13,978 nt of DNA from Clostridia bacterium (GCA_900771345.1 CAAGNQ010000013.1:1-13978); one strand, 5' to 3'; numbered from the stretch's first letter, positions 1 to 8,448 are shown. Made by a program: numbers and translations. The notes: generated by a model not told the origin, from the sequence alone.

Positions 1-30
1 CTGGAGTTCAGACGTGTGCTCTTCCGATCT
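1..30. other. Illumina adapter remnant (left end)
   Basis: These 30 bases match the TruSeq index-side (read 2) adapter, ending in the characteristic CTTCCGATCT. They are not genomic. Genomic sequence starts at base 31. The last two adapter bases, together with base 31, create a false TAG stop for glgB on the minus strand. Confidence 0.98.
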
Positions 31-1450
31 ATTCATTGCCCATAAAGGAAAGTTTTTTTCCAGGATGAGCAAACTTGTACAGCATAAACGCCCTGCACGA
101 CGCAAACTTTTCTTCAATATTGCCAAACATTTTGTCTAAAAGGGATTTTTTTCCGTGCACCACCTCGTCGTGTGAAATAGGCAAAATATAATTTTCGCTA
201 AACGCATAACACATTGAAAAGGTCAATTTATCGTGATGGCTTGACCTAAAATAAGGGTCAACTTGCATATATGAAAGAGAATCGTTCATCCAGCCCATAT
301 TCCATTTATAGTTAAATCCCAAACCTCCTACGCTAACAGGCTTGGTTATCATTGGATATGCCGTTGACTCTTCTGCAATCATAAGTGCATTAGGAAATTT
401 TCCGAATATAACCGAGTTTAATTTTTGAAGAAATGCTATAGCCTCAAGATTATAATTACCACCATTTTCATTTGGAATCCATTCGCCGTCATCTCTTCCA
501 TAATCAAGATAGAGCATAGAAGACACTGCGTCAACCCTAAGCCCGTCAATGTGATATTTTTCAAACATAAAAAGGGCGTTTGAGATTAAAAAGCATTGAA
601 CTTCGTTTCTCCCCCAGTCAAAAATTCTCGTCCCCCAGGTCTTATGCTCCATTCTGTCCCAACCTTGATTTTCATAGCATGGCGTTCCGTCAAACTCATA
701 TAAGCCGTGCAAATCTTTAGGAAAATGAGCAGGCACCCAGTCAACTATAACGGCAATACCCTTGCTATGAAAAGCGTCGATTAGATTCATAAAATCTTTT
801 GGCGTTCCAAATCTTGAGGACGGGGCGTAATATCCCGTCACTTGATATCCCCAAGACCCGTCGAAAGGATATTCTGAAACAGGCATTAACTCTACGTGAG
901 TATAACCCATATCCCAAACATAAGAAACTAGCTCGTCTGCATACTCTGAATAAGAATAGTAATCGCCGTTTTCCTTTCTCTTCCAAGAGGCTAAATTAAC
1001 CTCGTAAATATTCATAGGTTTATCGTATGGCTGAGAGCGTTTTTCCATATACTCGCCGTCTTTCCAACAATATCCCTCTATATCGTAAACCTTAGATGCA
1101 GTTCCCGAAGGCGTTTCCGTGTGAAAAGCGTAAGGGTCTGCCTTAAAAACAGTTTTATCCCCTCGTTTTACTGCATATTTATAGTTATCGTACTGCTTTA
1201 AGCCCTCTATAAATAATTCAAAAACCCCACCGTCACTTATTCTAGTCATTAGATTTGCATTTTCATTCCACATATTAAAGTCACCGACAACAGAAACACT
1301 GTGTGCATTCGGTGCCCAAACACGAAAAACTACGCCGTTATCAATTATATGCGCGCCCATATAATCAAATGCAAAATAGTTCGTTCCTTGATGGAATAAA
1401 TATAAAGGCAAATTTTCTTGATTATTTTTTAAAGTTTTCTTTTTTTTCAT
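31..1450 (-). CDS. glgB: 1,4-alpha-glucan (glycogen) branching enzyme, 3' end cut off
   Basis: This enzyme makes the alpha-1,6 branches of glycogen by cutting and re-joining alpha-1,4 glucan chains in the cytoplasm. An N-terminal CBM48-type domain (about residues 30-125, with VFRVWAPNA and VGDFNMW) is followed by a GH13 catalytic domain. Its four conserved regions are visible: DWVPAHFPKD (about 237-246), GLRVDAV with the nucleophile Asp307, IAEEST with the acid/base Glu360, and PISHDEVVHG with Asp428. The 473 visible residues end in MGNE, where family members continue (MGNEF...). The C-terminal all-beta domain, roughly 150 residues or more, is off the contig. The apparent stop is an adapter junction. 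The gene lies 13 bases after pgi and is probably co-transcribed with it. No Shine-Dalgarno sequence precedes the ATG; an A/T-rich tandem repeat is there instead. The next in-frame Met (31) is already inside the conserved domain, so the chosen start is the only sensible one. Confidence 0.95.
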
Positions 1451-1470
1451 TTTTTAGATTTTTTTAGATT
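1451..1470 (-). repeat. Exact 10-bp tandem duplication spanning pgi stop and glgB leader
   Basis: The unit TTTTTAGATT occurs twice, back to back (1451-1460 and 1461-1470). Read on the minus strand it contains the pgi stop codon TAA (1466-1464) and fills all the space where a glgB ribosome binding site would be. Removing one copy would leave the pgi end unchanged and shorten the gap to glgB from 13 to 3 bases. Confidence 0.85.
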
Positions 1471-2891
1471 ATATATTCTTGTTTTTTATTTGGAGCGTTA
1501 TCCATCTCTTCTTTAGTCTTTTCGTAACCCTTTCTTCCAAACAAGGCGTAGGTTGCATTTTTTCCACCCTCAACACCTGGCTGATTAAAGGTGTCAATAT
1601 TAAGCATTGCGCCTGCATACGCCGTCTCCATCTCAAACATAAAGAGAAGTTCACCGATTGTAAAGGCGTTTACCTCTGGTAGAATTATCGTATAATTTTG
1701 CCTTTTAGCCGTCGTAAGCGCATATTCTGTTGCCTTTCTCTCGGCTGTAATTAACTCGTTCATTGTATGCCCACATAAGAAATTAACGTCTTGAATATCT
1801 TCACAGCCTTTACTTATATTAACGGTCGTACGGAAATTTTCCACACCGATAATGGTAACAACTTTATCAAATGGTCCTTCGCGATAAAGTTGAACTTGCG
1901 AATGTTGGTCTGTTACCCCAAGCGCCTTTACTGGCGTTTGACCAACAAACACCTCGTTACCGTTATTATCGACAGCCTTACCCAAACTCTCACCCCACAA
2001 CTGACAATACCAGTCGGCAATATATTTTAAGCTGTCTGCATAAGGCATCATAACGGAAATATTTTTGCCCTTTTCCATAGCCATAACCATTAAAAGAGCC
2101 GTGAGCAGTGCAGGGTTTTTGTTAACGTCTTTTATTCTGCACTGTTTATCCATAAATTGAGCACCTTGTAACATTTGCTTAACGTCAATGCCAACTACTG
2201 CCGCAGGTAATAACCCTACAGGACAAAGTTCAGAAAATCTCCCTCCAACACCGTCGGGAATGTAAAAAGTTTTAAGTCCCTCTTTTTTTGCAATTTTTAT
2301 TAGGTTTCCTTTATCTTTTGAGGTGGTTGCGATTATATGCTCTTTTGCCTTTTCACCATATTTTTTCTTAAGCAGGTCCATAATGATTAGATATTGAGCC
2401 ATTGTTTCGCTTGTTGAACCACTTTTTGTAACAACGTTAAACATTGTCTTATCAAAGTCAATAACGTCAAGAAGAGCTTGCATTCTCTCGGGGTCAACGT
2501 TATCCTCAACGTAAAGTTTTGGTGCTTTCCTGATTTTTTTAGGAAGTTCATTATGCCTCAAGTGACAAAGCGCCTGAAAAACTGCAATAGGGCCAAGCGC
2601 CGAGCCACCTATCCCTAACACAACGAAATTATCAAATTTTTTCCTTATGTTTTTTGCAGTGTCTAATACGTCCTTAACAATCTCGTCTTGATTAAAAGGA
2701 AGTTCTGTCCAGCCCATCATATTCTTTCCACGATTTTGACTTACTTCTTCATACGCGTTCCTAACGGCTTCTTTTTTAGCATCAAAGTCCTTTTTTGAAA
2801 ATCCTTGCTCACTAACGAAGTCTGCCATCATATTATTGTAGTCAATCTTTAGGCTCATACTCTTACGCCACTGTGCATTTTTATAATTCAT
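1464..2891 (-). CDS. pgi: Glucose-6-phosphate isomerase
   Basis: This cytoplasmic enzyme interconverts glucose 6-phosphate and fructose 6-phosphate, linking glycolysis/gluconeogenesis to glycogen metabolism. The 475-residue protein is near the usual bacterial size (about 450). It carries the sugar-phosphate-binding SIS fold motifs LGIGGSALGP (about 92-101) and TKSGSTSET (155-163), then GGRFSELCPVG, WGESLGKA, DQHSQVQLYREGP and NQPGVEGGKN. The last four contain the family's catalytic Glu, His and Lys. The ATG at 2891 is chosen because GGAGG lies 6 bases upstream. A second Met (residue 12) lacks such a site, although family alignments could favour the shorter form. The next gene downstream is glgB, so the pair would divert glucose 6-phosphate carbon towards glycogen or recover it. 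A consensus promoter lies upstream. No terminator follows, consistent with an operon. Confidence 0.97.
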   Translation of the reverse strand: MNYKNAQWRKSMSLKIDYNNMMADFVSEQGFSKKDFDAKKEAVRNAYEEVSQNRGKNMMGWTELPFNQDEIVKDVLDTAKNIRKKFDNFVVLGIGGSALGPIAVFQALCHLRHNELPKKIRKAPKLYVEDNVDPERMQALLDVIDFDKTMFNVVTKSGSTSETMAQYLIIMDLLKKKYGEKAKEHIIATTSKDKGNLIKIAKKEGLKTFYIPDGVGGRFSELCPVGLLPAAVVGIDVKQMLQGAQFMDKQCRIKDVNKNPALLTALLMVMAMEKGKNISVMMPYADSLKYIADWYCQLWGESLGKAVDNNGNEVFVGQTPVKALGVTDQHSQVQLYREGPFDKVVTIIGVENFRTTVNISKGCEDIQDVNFLCGHTMNELITAERKATEYALTTAKRQNYTIILPEVNAFTIGELLFMFEMETAYAGAMLNIDTFNQPGVEGGKNATYALFGRKGYEKTKEEMDNAPNKKQEYII

Positions 2892-2947
2892 TTCCCGCCT
2901 CCATACATAAAATTGTTTTTCTATGTATTTATAATACTATATAATAT

Positions 2948-2976
2948 ATTTTATAACACACATAGTAGAATGTCAA
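2948..2976 (-). promoter_or_regulatory. Sigma-A-type promoter for pgi-glgB
   Basis: On the minus strand a perfect -35 TTGACA (2976-2971) is followed by a 17-base spacer and TAAAAT (2953-2948; five of six matches to TATAAT). Transcription would start near 2941, giving a leader of about 50 bases that contains the pgi ribosome binding site. This is inference from motif and spacing only. Confidence 0.7.
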
Positions 2977-3044
2977 TACCCATTATGTAAATATTTGGCA
3001 ATTTTTGTTCAAAAAAATGGTATTTTTATAATGATTTTTATCAC

Positions 3045-3077
3045 AAAAAAAAGACAACGAGCATCTCGTTGTCTTTT
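3045..3077 (-). terminator. Intrinsic terminator of valS
   Basis: A 13-bp perfect stem (3049-3061 paired with 3065-3077) has a 3-base loop. Read on the minus strand it is followed at once by eight U residues (3052-3045, four of which also pair in the lower stem). It begins 23 bases after the valS stop codon and separates valS from pgi. Confidence 0.92.
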
Positions 3078-3100
3078 ATCTTTTTGAAATTTTAATTTTT

Positions 3101-5728
3101 CTAATTTTTCAAGTCTTTAATTTGCGCCATGAGTTTTTCGCGCATGTCTAAATACTTATTTAGTTTTGCGCGTTCAGAATCAACTAATGCCTTAGGTGCT
3201 TTTTCTAAGAATCCATTATTTGAAAGTTTGCCACTTGCCCTTGATATTTCGTTATTGACCGTGTGAAGTTCACCTTCCAGTCTTTCTATTTCTTTGCCCA
3301 TATCTACAAGTTCGCCTAGTGGAACAAACAGTTCAAACCCGTCTATTACCTGAGAAACAACCTTTTCATTAAGCGCAGACTTATCATCTATTATTTCGAT
3401 ATTTGAAACGCCTGCTAGTTTTTGGATATAAACAGCTCCCGACTTAATCGGTTTTTTGTTTTCTGTTTTTACGTATAGCGTAACTTTCTTTGATGGTGCT
3501 GCACCAACCTGAACTTTTACGTTTCTTACGCACTTAATTATTTCTTTGATAGGCTCAATCTCCTTAACACTTGCCGTAAAGTTAAGTTTAGCGCTATATC
3601 TTGGGAAATCTGCAAGCATTAGATAGCCTTCTGCATTCGGAATACTCTTATATATCTTCTCTGTGATAAATGGAACAAACGGATGCAAAAGTTTTAAAAT
3701 CTCGCCTAGAACAAAGGTTAAAACGCTAACCGTATCATTCCTCTTGTTCTCATCTTCACCATATAAAATAGGCTTTGTCAACTCTATATACCAGTCACAG
3801 AAATCATTCCAAACAAAATCGTATAAATTTGCAAGTGCAACGCCCATTTCAAATTTTTCCATATTAACAGTAACGTCTTTAACAATTTTGTTTAGTTTTG
3901 TTATTATCCATTTGTCAGCAGATGAAAGTTTGCAGTCAGAAATTTTTGTTATTTTCTTCCCTTCTGCATTTAGAAGAACAAACCTTGATGCGTTCCAAAT
4001 TTTGTTCATAAAGTTTCTTGCGCCTTCAATCTTCTCGTCAGAAAAACGCATATCACTTCCGGCAGAAACACCGTTTATTAATGAAAACCTTAAAGTGTCT
4101 GCTCCAAACTTGTCGATAATTTCAGTAGGGTCAATTCCATTACCTAGTGATTTACTCATCTTTCTGCCCTGAGAGTCACGAACTAACCCGTGAATAAGAA
4201 CGTCCTTAAATGGTATTCGTTTTGTATGTTCTAAGCCAGAAAAAATCATTCTGGCAACCCAGAAAAATATAATATCATATCCGGTAACTAAAACGTCCGT
4301 AGGATAGAAATATTCCAAATCCTCCGTCTTATCAGGATAGCCAAGTGTTGAGAAAGGCCATAATGCAGAAGAAAACCAGGTATCTAAAACGTCTTCGTCT
4401 TGCTTAATATTCGTGCTACCACACTTCGTGCAAACCTTAACGTCATCTTTAGAGATAATCATCTCTCCACAATCTTGACAATAATAAGCAGGAATTCTAT
4501 GCCCCCACCATAGTTGACGAGAAATACACCAGTCTTTAACGTTTTCCATCCAGTTAAAGTATATTTTAGAAAATCTGTCAGGAGTAAATTTTACGCTCTT
4601 CTTTCTCACCACGTCTATTGCAGGCTTTGCAAGAGGCTCCATTTTAACAAACCATTGTTTACTTACAATAGGCTCAACCGTATGGTTGCATCTATAACAA
4701 TGCCCTACGCTATGATGAAGTGGCTCAATTTTTTCTAGTAATCCTAAATTCTTTAATTCCTCAACAATTTGCTTTCTGCATTCTAGGGCCTCGATACCCT
4801 CGTACTTACCAGCAAAACCGTTCATCTTACCATCGTCTGCAATAACTTTAATAACGTCTAGCTTATGGCGAAGGCCTACCTCAAAGTCATTAGAGTCGTG
4901 CGCAGGAGTAATTTTTACTGCACCCGTACCAAACTCAAGTTCAACGTATTCATCAAAAACAATAGGAATTTCCTTGTTAACGATAGGCAGAATAAGGGTT
5001 TTGCCCTCCATTCCTGCATATCGCTTATCTTTGGGATTAACAGCAACGGCTGTATCACCTAGCATTGTTTCAGGTCTTGAAGTTGCAACGGTTATAAACT
5101 TGTCGCTATCTTTAACAGGGTATTTTATGTACCAAAGGCTACTGTCCTCTTCAACGTACTCAACTTCTGCATCTGATAGCGCCGTCTTACAATCAGGGCA
5201 CCAGTTTATAATTCTATCGCCACGATAAATTAGCCCTTTGCCATAAAGATTAACGAAAACTTCTTTAACGGCTTTAGAACACTTTTCGTCCATAGTGAAT
5301 GCTAAGCGCGACCAGTCACAAGACGAGCCGAGCGTTTTTAACTGTTCGATAATTCTGCCACCGTATTTTTCCTTCCACGCCCACGCTCTTTCCAAAAAGC
5401 CTTCTCTACCAATGTCTTTCTTTGTCAAGCCCTCTTTTGCCATCTGCTCAACAATTTTAACCTCAGTTGCGATTGACGCATGGTCTGTACCCGGTAGCCA
5501 CAAGGCACTATATCCTTGCATCCTCTTAAACCTAATCAAGGTATCTTGCAAGGTTTCGTCCAAAGCGTGACCCATATGCAATTGCCCAGTTATGTTTGGT
5601 GGGGGTATAACTATCGTAAAAGGCAGTTTGTTTGCATCAACTTCTGCCCTAAAACATCCATTTTTCTCCCATTCTTCATATATCCCTTTCTCAAACTCAT
5701 AGGGATTATAAGTTTTTGCCATATCCAT
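3101..5728 (-). CDS. valS: Valyl-tRNA synthetase
   Basis: This class I aminoacyl-tRNA synthetase charges tRNA-Val with valine in the cytoplasm. The 875 residues match the family size. Features in order are PPPNITGQLHMGH (HIGH-type motif, HMGH about 51-54), the editing (CP1) domain with TSRPETMLGDTAV and ITPAHDSNDF, a four-cysteine zinc-ribbon-like insert (CQDC and CTKC, about 417-436), DTWFSSALWPFSTLG typical of ValRS rather than IleRS, GRKMSKSLGN (KMSKS about 523-527), an anticodon-binding helical domain, and a C-terminal coiled coil rich in Glu/Lys. A longer frame could begin at 5770. However, the perfect promoter just upstream places the transcript start at about 5755, inside that extension. 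The start is therefore the ATG at 5728, preceded by AAAGGAGAG (5746-5738). Homology also begins here (AKTYNPYEFE). Many Firmicute valS genes have a T-box leader; there is no room for one here. Confidence 0.97.
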   Translation of the reverse strand: MDMAKTYNPYEFEKGIYEEWEKNGCFRAEVDANKLPFTIVIPPPNITGQLHMGHALDETLQDTLIRFKRMQGYSALWLPGTDHASIATEVKIVEQMAKEGLTKKDIGREGFLERAWAWKEKYGGRIIEQLKTLGSSCDWSRLAFTMDEKCSKAVKEVFVNLYGKGLIYRGDRIINWCPDCKTALSDAEVEYVEEDSSLWYIKYPVKDSDKFITVATSRPETMLGDTAVAVNPKDKRYAGMEGKTLILPIVNKEIPIVFDEYVELEFGTGAVKITPAHDSNDFEVGLRHKLDVIKVIADDGKMNGFAGKYEGIEALECRKQIVEELKNLGLLEKIEPLHHSVGHCYRCNHTVEPIVSKQWFVKMEPLAKPAIDVVRKKSVKFTPDRFSKIYFNWMENVKDWCISRQLWWGHRIPAYYCQDCGEMIISKDDVKVCTKCGSTNIKQDEDVLDTWFSSALWPFSTLGYPDKTEDLEYFYPTDVLVTGYDIIFFWVARMIFSGLEHTKRIPFKDVLIHGLVRDSQGRKMSKSLGNGIDPTEIIDKFGADTLRFSLINGVSAGSDMRFSDEKIEGARNFMNKIWNASRFVLLNAEGKKITKISDCKLSSADKWIITKLNKIVKDVTVNMEKFEMGVALANLYDFVWNDFCDWYIELTKPILYGEDENKRNDTVSVLTFVLGEILKLLHPFVPFITEKIYKSIPNAEGYLMLADFPRYSAKLNFTASVKEIEPIKEIIKCVRNVKVQVGAAPSKKVTLYVKTENKKPIKSGAVYIQKLAGVSNIEIIDDKSALNEKVVSQVIDGFELFVPLGELVDMGKEIERLEGELHTVNNEISRASGKLSNNGFLEKAPKALVDSERAKLNKYLDMREKLMAQIKDLKN

Positions 5729-5737
5729 AGGCCGACA

Positions 5738-5746
5738 CTCTCCTTT
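5738..5746 (-). promoter_or_regulatory. valS ribosome binding site that decides the start
   Basis: AAAGGAGAG on the minus strand, with GGAG 11 bases before the ATG at 5728. The spacing is slightly long, but it is the only strong site within the predicted transcript. Confidence 0.7.
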
Positions 5747-5761
5747 ATAATCAACATTGAG

Positions 5762-5790
5762 ATTATACATTATTTACTATTCCTTGTCAA
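5762..5790 (-). promoter_or_regulatory. Perfect-consensus sigma-A promoter of valS
   Basis: TTGACA (5790-5785), a 17-base spacer, and TATAAT (5767-5762): every position matches the sigma-A/sigma-70 consensus. Predicted initiation near 5755 leaves a leader of about 26 bases. It is arranged back to back with the ABC-transporter promoter. Confidence 0.88.
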
Positions 5791-5805
5791 ATAATATCGT
5801 AAACA

Positions 5806-5835
5806 TTGTCATTATAAATTTCTTTTTCATAAAAT
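5806..5835 (+). promoter_or_regulatory. Candidate promoter of the ABC transporter operon
   Basis: TTGTCA (5806-5811), an 18-base spacer and TAAAAT (5830-5835), each one mismatch from consensus. Initiation would be near 5842, leaving a leader of about 26 bases with GGGAG 8 bases before the ATG. An alternative TATAAA at 5813-5818 has no good -35 at proper spacing. No riboswitch or operator fold is apparent in the leader. Confidence 0.45.
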
Positions 5836-5867
5836 AAAATATCAAACACTAAAAGGGAGATTTAATT

Positions 5868-6857
5868 ATGAAAAAAATTTTAACCTTGTTTCTATCTTGC
5901 CTTCTTCTGATTTTGCCATTTTCTGCTTGCTCAAAAGAGAATGATAAAACTGTGATTAAACTCAACGAAGTTACTCATTCTGTTTTTTATGCTCCACTAT
6001 ATCTTGCAATTGAAAATGGATACTTTGAAGAAGAAGGTATTCAGATTGAACTTACAAACGGTGGTGGTGCCGACGCTTCTATGACAGCCGTTTTATCCGG
6101 CACTGCCGATATAGGTCTTATGGGACCCGAAACGGTAATTTACGTTCAAAATCAAGGCAAAAACGATGCTCCAAAAGTATTTGGACAGTTAACGCAGACT
6201 GACGGCTCGTTCTTAGTATCAAGAGTTGCCGAACCCGATTTTGAATGGACTGATTTAAGAGGAAAAGAAATACTTGCCGGTCGCAAAGGTGGCGTTCCCG
6301 CAATGACTTTTGAGTACGTTCTTAATCAGTTAGGGATGAAGAACGGTGTTGACTTTACTCTAAATTTTGACGTTCAATTTAACCTTATGACTAGTGCATT
6401 TTTAGGTGGTACTGCCGATTATTGTACGGTTTTTGAGCCTACTGCTTCAGAATATCAATCTTCAGGGCTATGGCATATCGTTGCAAGTGTAGGCGCACAG
6501 GCCGGAGAAATCCCCTATACCTCGTTTATTGCATTAAACAGTTTTATTGAGGAAAATGAAGAACTGCTAACCGGTTTTTTGACTGCTATTAAAAAAGCAC
6601 ACGAATATCTTGGCACTCATACCGAATACCAAGTCGCAGAATGCATAGTTAAACAGTTCCCGTCAACTACGATTAAGTCTATTGAAACGTCAATAAAAAG
6701 TTACAAATCTATAAACGCTTGGAAAACTGACCTACAAGGTACGGAAGAGAGTTTTACAACCCTTCAAAACATTATGGAAAATGCAGGCGAATTATCACAA
6801 AGAGTGCCTTTTAACAAAATTGTGGATAACACTTTAGCTAAAAAAGTCTTCGGATAA
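5868..6857 (+). CDS. ABC transporter substrate-binding lipoprotein, NMT1/SsuA-TauA-like
   Basis: This is an extracytoplasmic solute-binding protein that delivers a small molecule to the permease and ATPase encoded directly downstream. The N-terminus is a lipoprotein signal: MKK, a hydrophobic stretch, then LPFSAC with Cys21 as the lipidated residue. The mature part has the NMT1/THI5-like pattern: SVFYAPLYLAIENGYFEEEGI (about 35-55), then LSGTADIGLMGPE, the first half of a type II periplasmic-binding fold. At 329 residues it is normal for the family. Relatives bind alkanesulfonates, nitrate, thiamine precursors, riboflavin or other small molecules. The sequence alone does not tell which, and no biosynthetic gene or riboswitch nearby gives a clue. 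The ribosome binding site GGGAG supports the ATG. The next gene starts 32 bases downstream. Confidence 0.9.
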   Translation: MKKILTLFLSCLLLILPFSACSKENDKTVIKLNEVTHSVFYAPLYLAIENGYFEEEGIQIELTNGGGADASMTAVLSGTADIGLMGPETVIYVQNQGKNDAPKVFGQLTQTDGSFLVSRVAEPDFEWTDLRGKEILAGRKGGVPAMTFEYVLNQLGMKNGVDFTLNFDVQFNLMTSAFLGGTADYCTVFEPTASEYQSSGLWHIVASVGAQAGEIPYTSFIALNSFIEENEELLTGFLTAIKKAHEYLGTHTEYQVAECIVKQFPSTTIKSIETSIKSYKSINAWKTDLQGTEESFTTLQNIMENAGELSQRVPFNKIVDNTLAKKVFG

Positions 6858-6889
6858 CAAAAAAATAAATTTACACGGTAGATAAAACT

Positions 6890-7642
6890 ATGAATAAACT
6901 TTTGGAATTAAAAAACGTATCTTTTACCTATCAAACACTTACTGACGAAATAAACGCAATAGGTGGATTAAGTTTCAACTGTAACGAAGGCGATTTTCTT
7001 TCAATAATAGGACCATCAGGGTGTGGTAAAACAACCATATTATCACTCATTGCCGGTTTAATAAAACCAACGTCTGGAACAATCCTTATTGATGGGAAGA
7101 AAGATGAAAAAAATAACAATCTTGGATATATGTTACAAAAAGACCAGTTGTTTCCTTGGCGAAGCGTGGAAAAAAACATATTCTTACCTTTGGAAATAAA
7201 AGGACTTAATACTGCCGAAAATCAAGAGTACTCTCTTTCTCTTCTAAAAAAATACGGTTTATATGATTTTAGGAAAAACTATCCCGACCAACTCTCTGGT
7301 GGTATGAGGCAAAGAGTTGCATTGATTAGAACGCTATCCTCAAAGCCTAAACTTTTGCTTTTAGATGAGCCTTTTTCAGCACTTGATTATCAAACAAGAT
7401 TGTCTGTATGTGATGACGTTTATAAAATTATTAAAGCCGAGAAAAAGACTGCAATCTTGGTCACTCACGATATATCTGAAGCAATTTCTATGTCTGATAA
7501 AATCATAGTGCTAACCGATAGGCCAACACAAGTGAAATCGATATTTAAGCCTATCATTAACGGCGACACTCCTCTTAGGCGCAGAGAAAGTAAGGATTTT
7601 GGTATTTGGTTTGAAAAAGTTTGGAGGGACTTAAACAAATGA
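6890..7642 (+). CDS. ABC transporter ATP-binding protein, SsuB/TauB-like
   Basis: This cytoplasmic ATPase subunit powers the importer. All the catalytic motifs are intact in 250 residues: Walker A GPSGCGKTT (41-49), Q-loop MLQKDQLFPW (Gln83), signature LSGGMRQRVAL (135-145), Walker B LLLLDEPFSALD (155-166), and the switch histidine in VTHD (His193). The Q-loop ending in LFPW and the short C-terminus without a regulatory domain fit the nitrate/sulfonate/taurine subfamily. The ATG is preceded by only a weak GGTAGA site. Translation may partly depend on coupling to the lipoprotein gene. The stop codon overlaps the start of the permease gene (ATGA). Confidence 0.95.
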   Translation: MNKLLELKNVSFTYQTLTDEINAIGGLSFNCNEGDFLSIIGPSGCGKTTILSLIAGLIKPTSGTILIDGKKDEKNNNLGYMLQKDQLFPWRSVEKNIFLPLEIKGLNTAENQEYSLSLLKKYGLYDFRKNYPDQLSGGMRQRVALIRTLSSKPKLLLLDEPFSALDYQTRLSVCDDVYKIIKAEKKTAILVTHDISEAISMSDKIIVLTDRPTQVKSIFKPIINGDTPLRRRESKDFGIWFEKVWRDLNK

Positions 7643-8448
7643 AAAATGAAAAACAATTCTCCCCTCGTCACGAGTTATTTTTAAAAAAGGTTAAAAGAGA
7701 AACGCGCTTTATTTTCTTTATGCGTTTTGCAATTCTATTTTTGTTTATAGGAATCTGGGAGATTTTAGTTAGACTTGATTTGATTGATTCGTTTATAGTA
7801 AGTTCTCCCTCGAAAATTCTTTTGACCATAAATGATTTAGCAGTAAATAATAATCTTTTTTATCATATAGGCGTAACACTTTACGAAACGCTTTTAGGAT
7901 TTTTTATTGCCGTAGGATTAGGCTATATCATAGCGCTCCTTCTCTGGTGGTCGGATAAACTTAAAAGAATTCTAGAGCCGTATATCGTTGTTCTAAACAG
8001 CCTTCCTAAAATAGCACTTGGTCCAATAATTATCGTGTGGTTTGGAAGTGGAAGCAAGGCGATTATTTTTATGGCTGTTCTAATAGGAATTATTGTTGCA
8101 ATTATGACAATGCTAGGTGGGTTTTTATCTACCGACAAAAATAAGATTCTTCTCCTTCAATCAATGGGTGCGACCAAACTGCAAATTCTGATTAAACTTA
8201 TTATTCCCGGTAGCATTCCAACCTTAATAAATATGCTTAAAATTAGCGTTGGAATGGCGTGGATAGGTTCGATAATGGGAGAATATCTCGTTTCACGAGC
8301 AGGGCTAGGTTATTTAATTGTTTACGGTGGTCAGGTATTTAAACTCGACTTAGTTATGGCTTCAACGGTAGTACTTTGCGTATTAGCATCACTTATGTAT
8401 GCCGTTGTTGCATTGCTTGAAAAACTTATAATCAGGTATAAAGATTAA
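7639..8448 (+). CDS. ABC transporter permease, SsuC/TauC-like
   Basis: This membrane-channel subunit has 269 residues and about six transmembrane helices, beginning with FAILFLFIGIWEILV. The cytoplasmic coupling region contains the EAA-type loop (about residues 165-195, with LLQSMGATKLQIL and a Gly/Pro-rich end), which docks onto the ATPase. SLPKIALGPIIIVWFG and the MGEYLVSRAGLGYLI segment near the C-terminus are typical of binding-protein-dependent transport permeases of the sulfonate/nitrate group. A TTG codon at 7621 could extend the frame by six residues. The ATG at 7639 is preferred because GGAGGG (7623-7628) sits 10 bases upstream and the ATG overlaps the ATPase stop as ATGA, the usual sign of translational coupling. 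The gene ends right at a shared terminator. Confidence 0.94.
   Translation: MKNEKQFSPRHELFLKKVKRETRFIFFMRFAILFLFIGIWEILVRLDLIDSFIVSSPSKILLTINDLAVNNNLFYHIGVTLYETLLGFFIAVGLGYIIALLLWWSDKLKRILEPYIVVLNSLPKIALGPIIIVWFGSGSKAIIFMAVLIGIIVAIMTMLGGFLSTDKNKILLLQSMGATKLQILIKLIIPGSIPTLINMLKISVGMAWIGSIMGEYLVSRAGLGYLIVYGGQVFKLDLVMASTVVLCVLASLMYAVVALLEKLIIRYKD

Noticed and set aside
2903..2928. Inverted repeat ATACATA/TATGTAT in the pgi leader as an operator or regulatory hairpin.
   Set aside because: Only 7 bp, entirely A/T-rich, with a 12-base loop; likely by chance in such composition.
3663..4172. A 169-codon open frame on the plus strand opposite valS, plus several shorter ones opposite valS, pgi, the metal ATPase and spoIVA.
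   Set aside because: They lie wholly within well-conserved genes on the other strand, show no recognisable domains and look like shadow frames of the sense codon pattern.
5771..5867. A thiamine (TPP) or other riboswitch in front of the ABC importer.
   Set aside because: The whole intergenic space is under 140 bases, A/T-rich and holds two promoters. No CTGAGA-type conserved element or multi-helix fold is visible.
5729..5867. A T-box leader for valS.
   Set aside because: No T-box core (TGGNACCGCG-type) is present and there is no space between the perfect promoter and the start codon.
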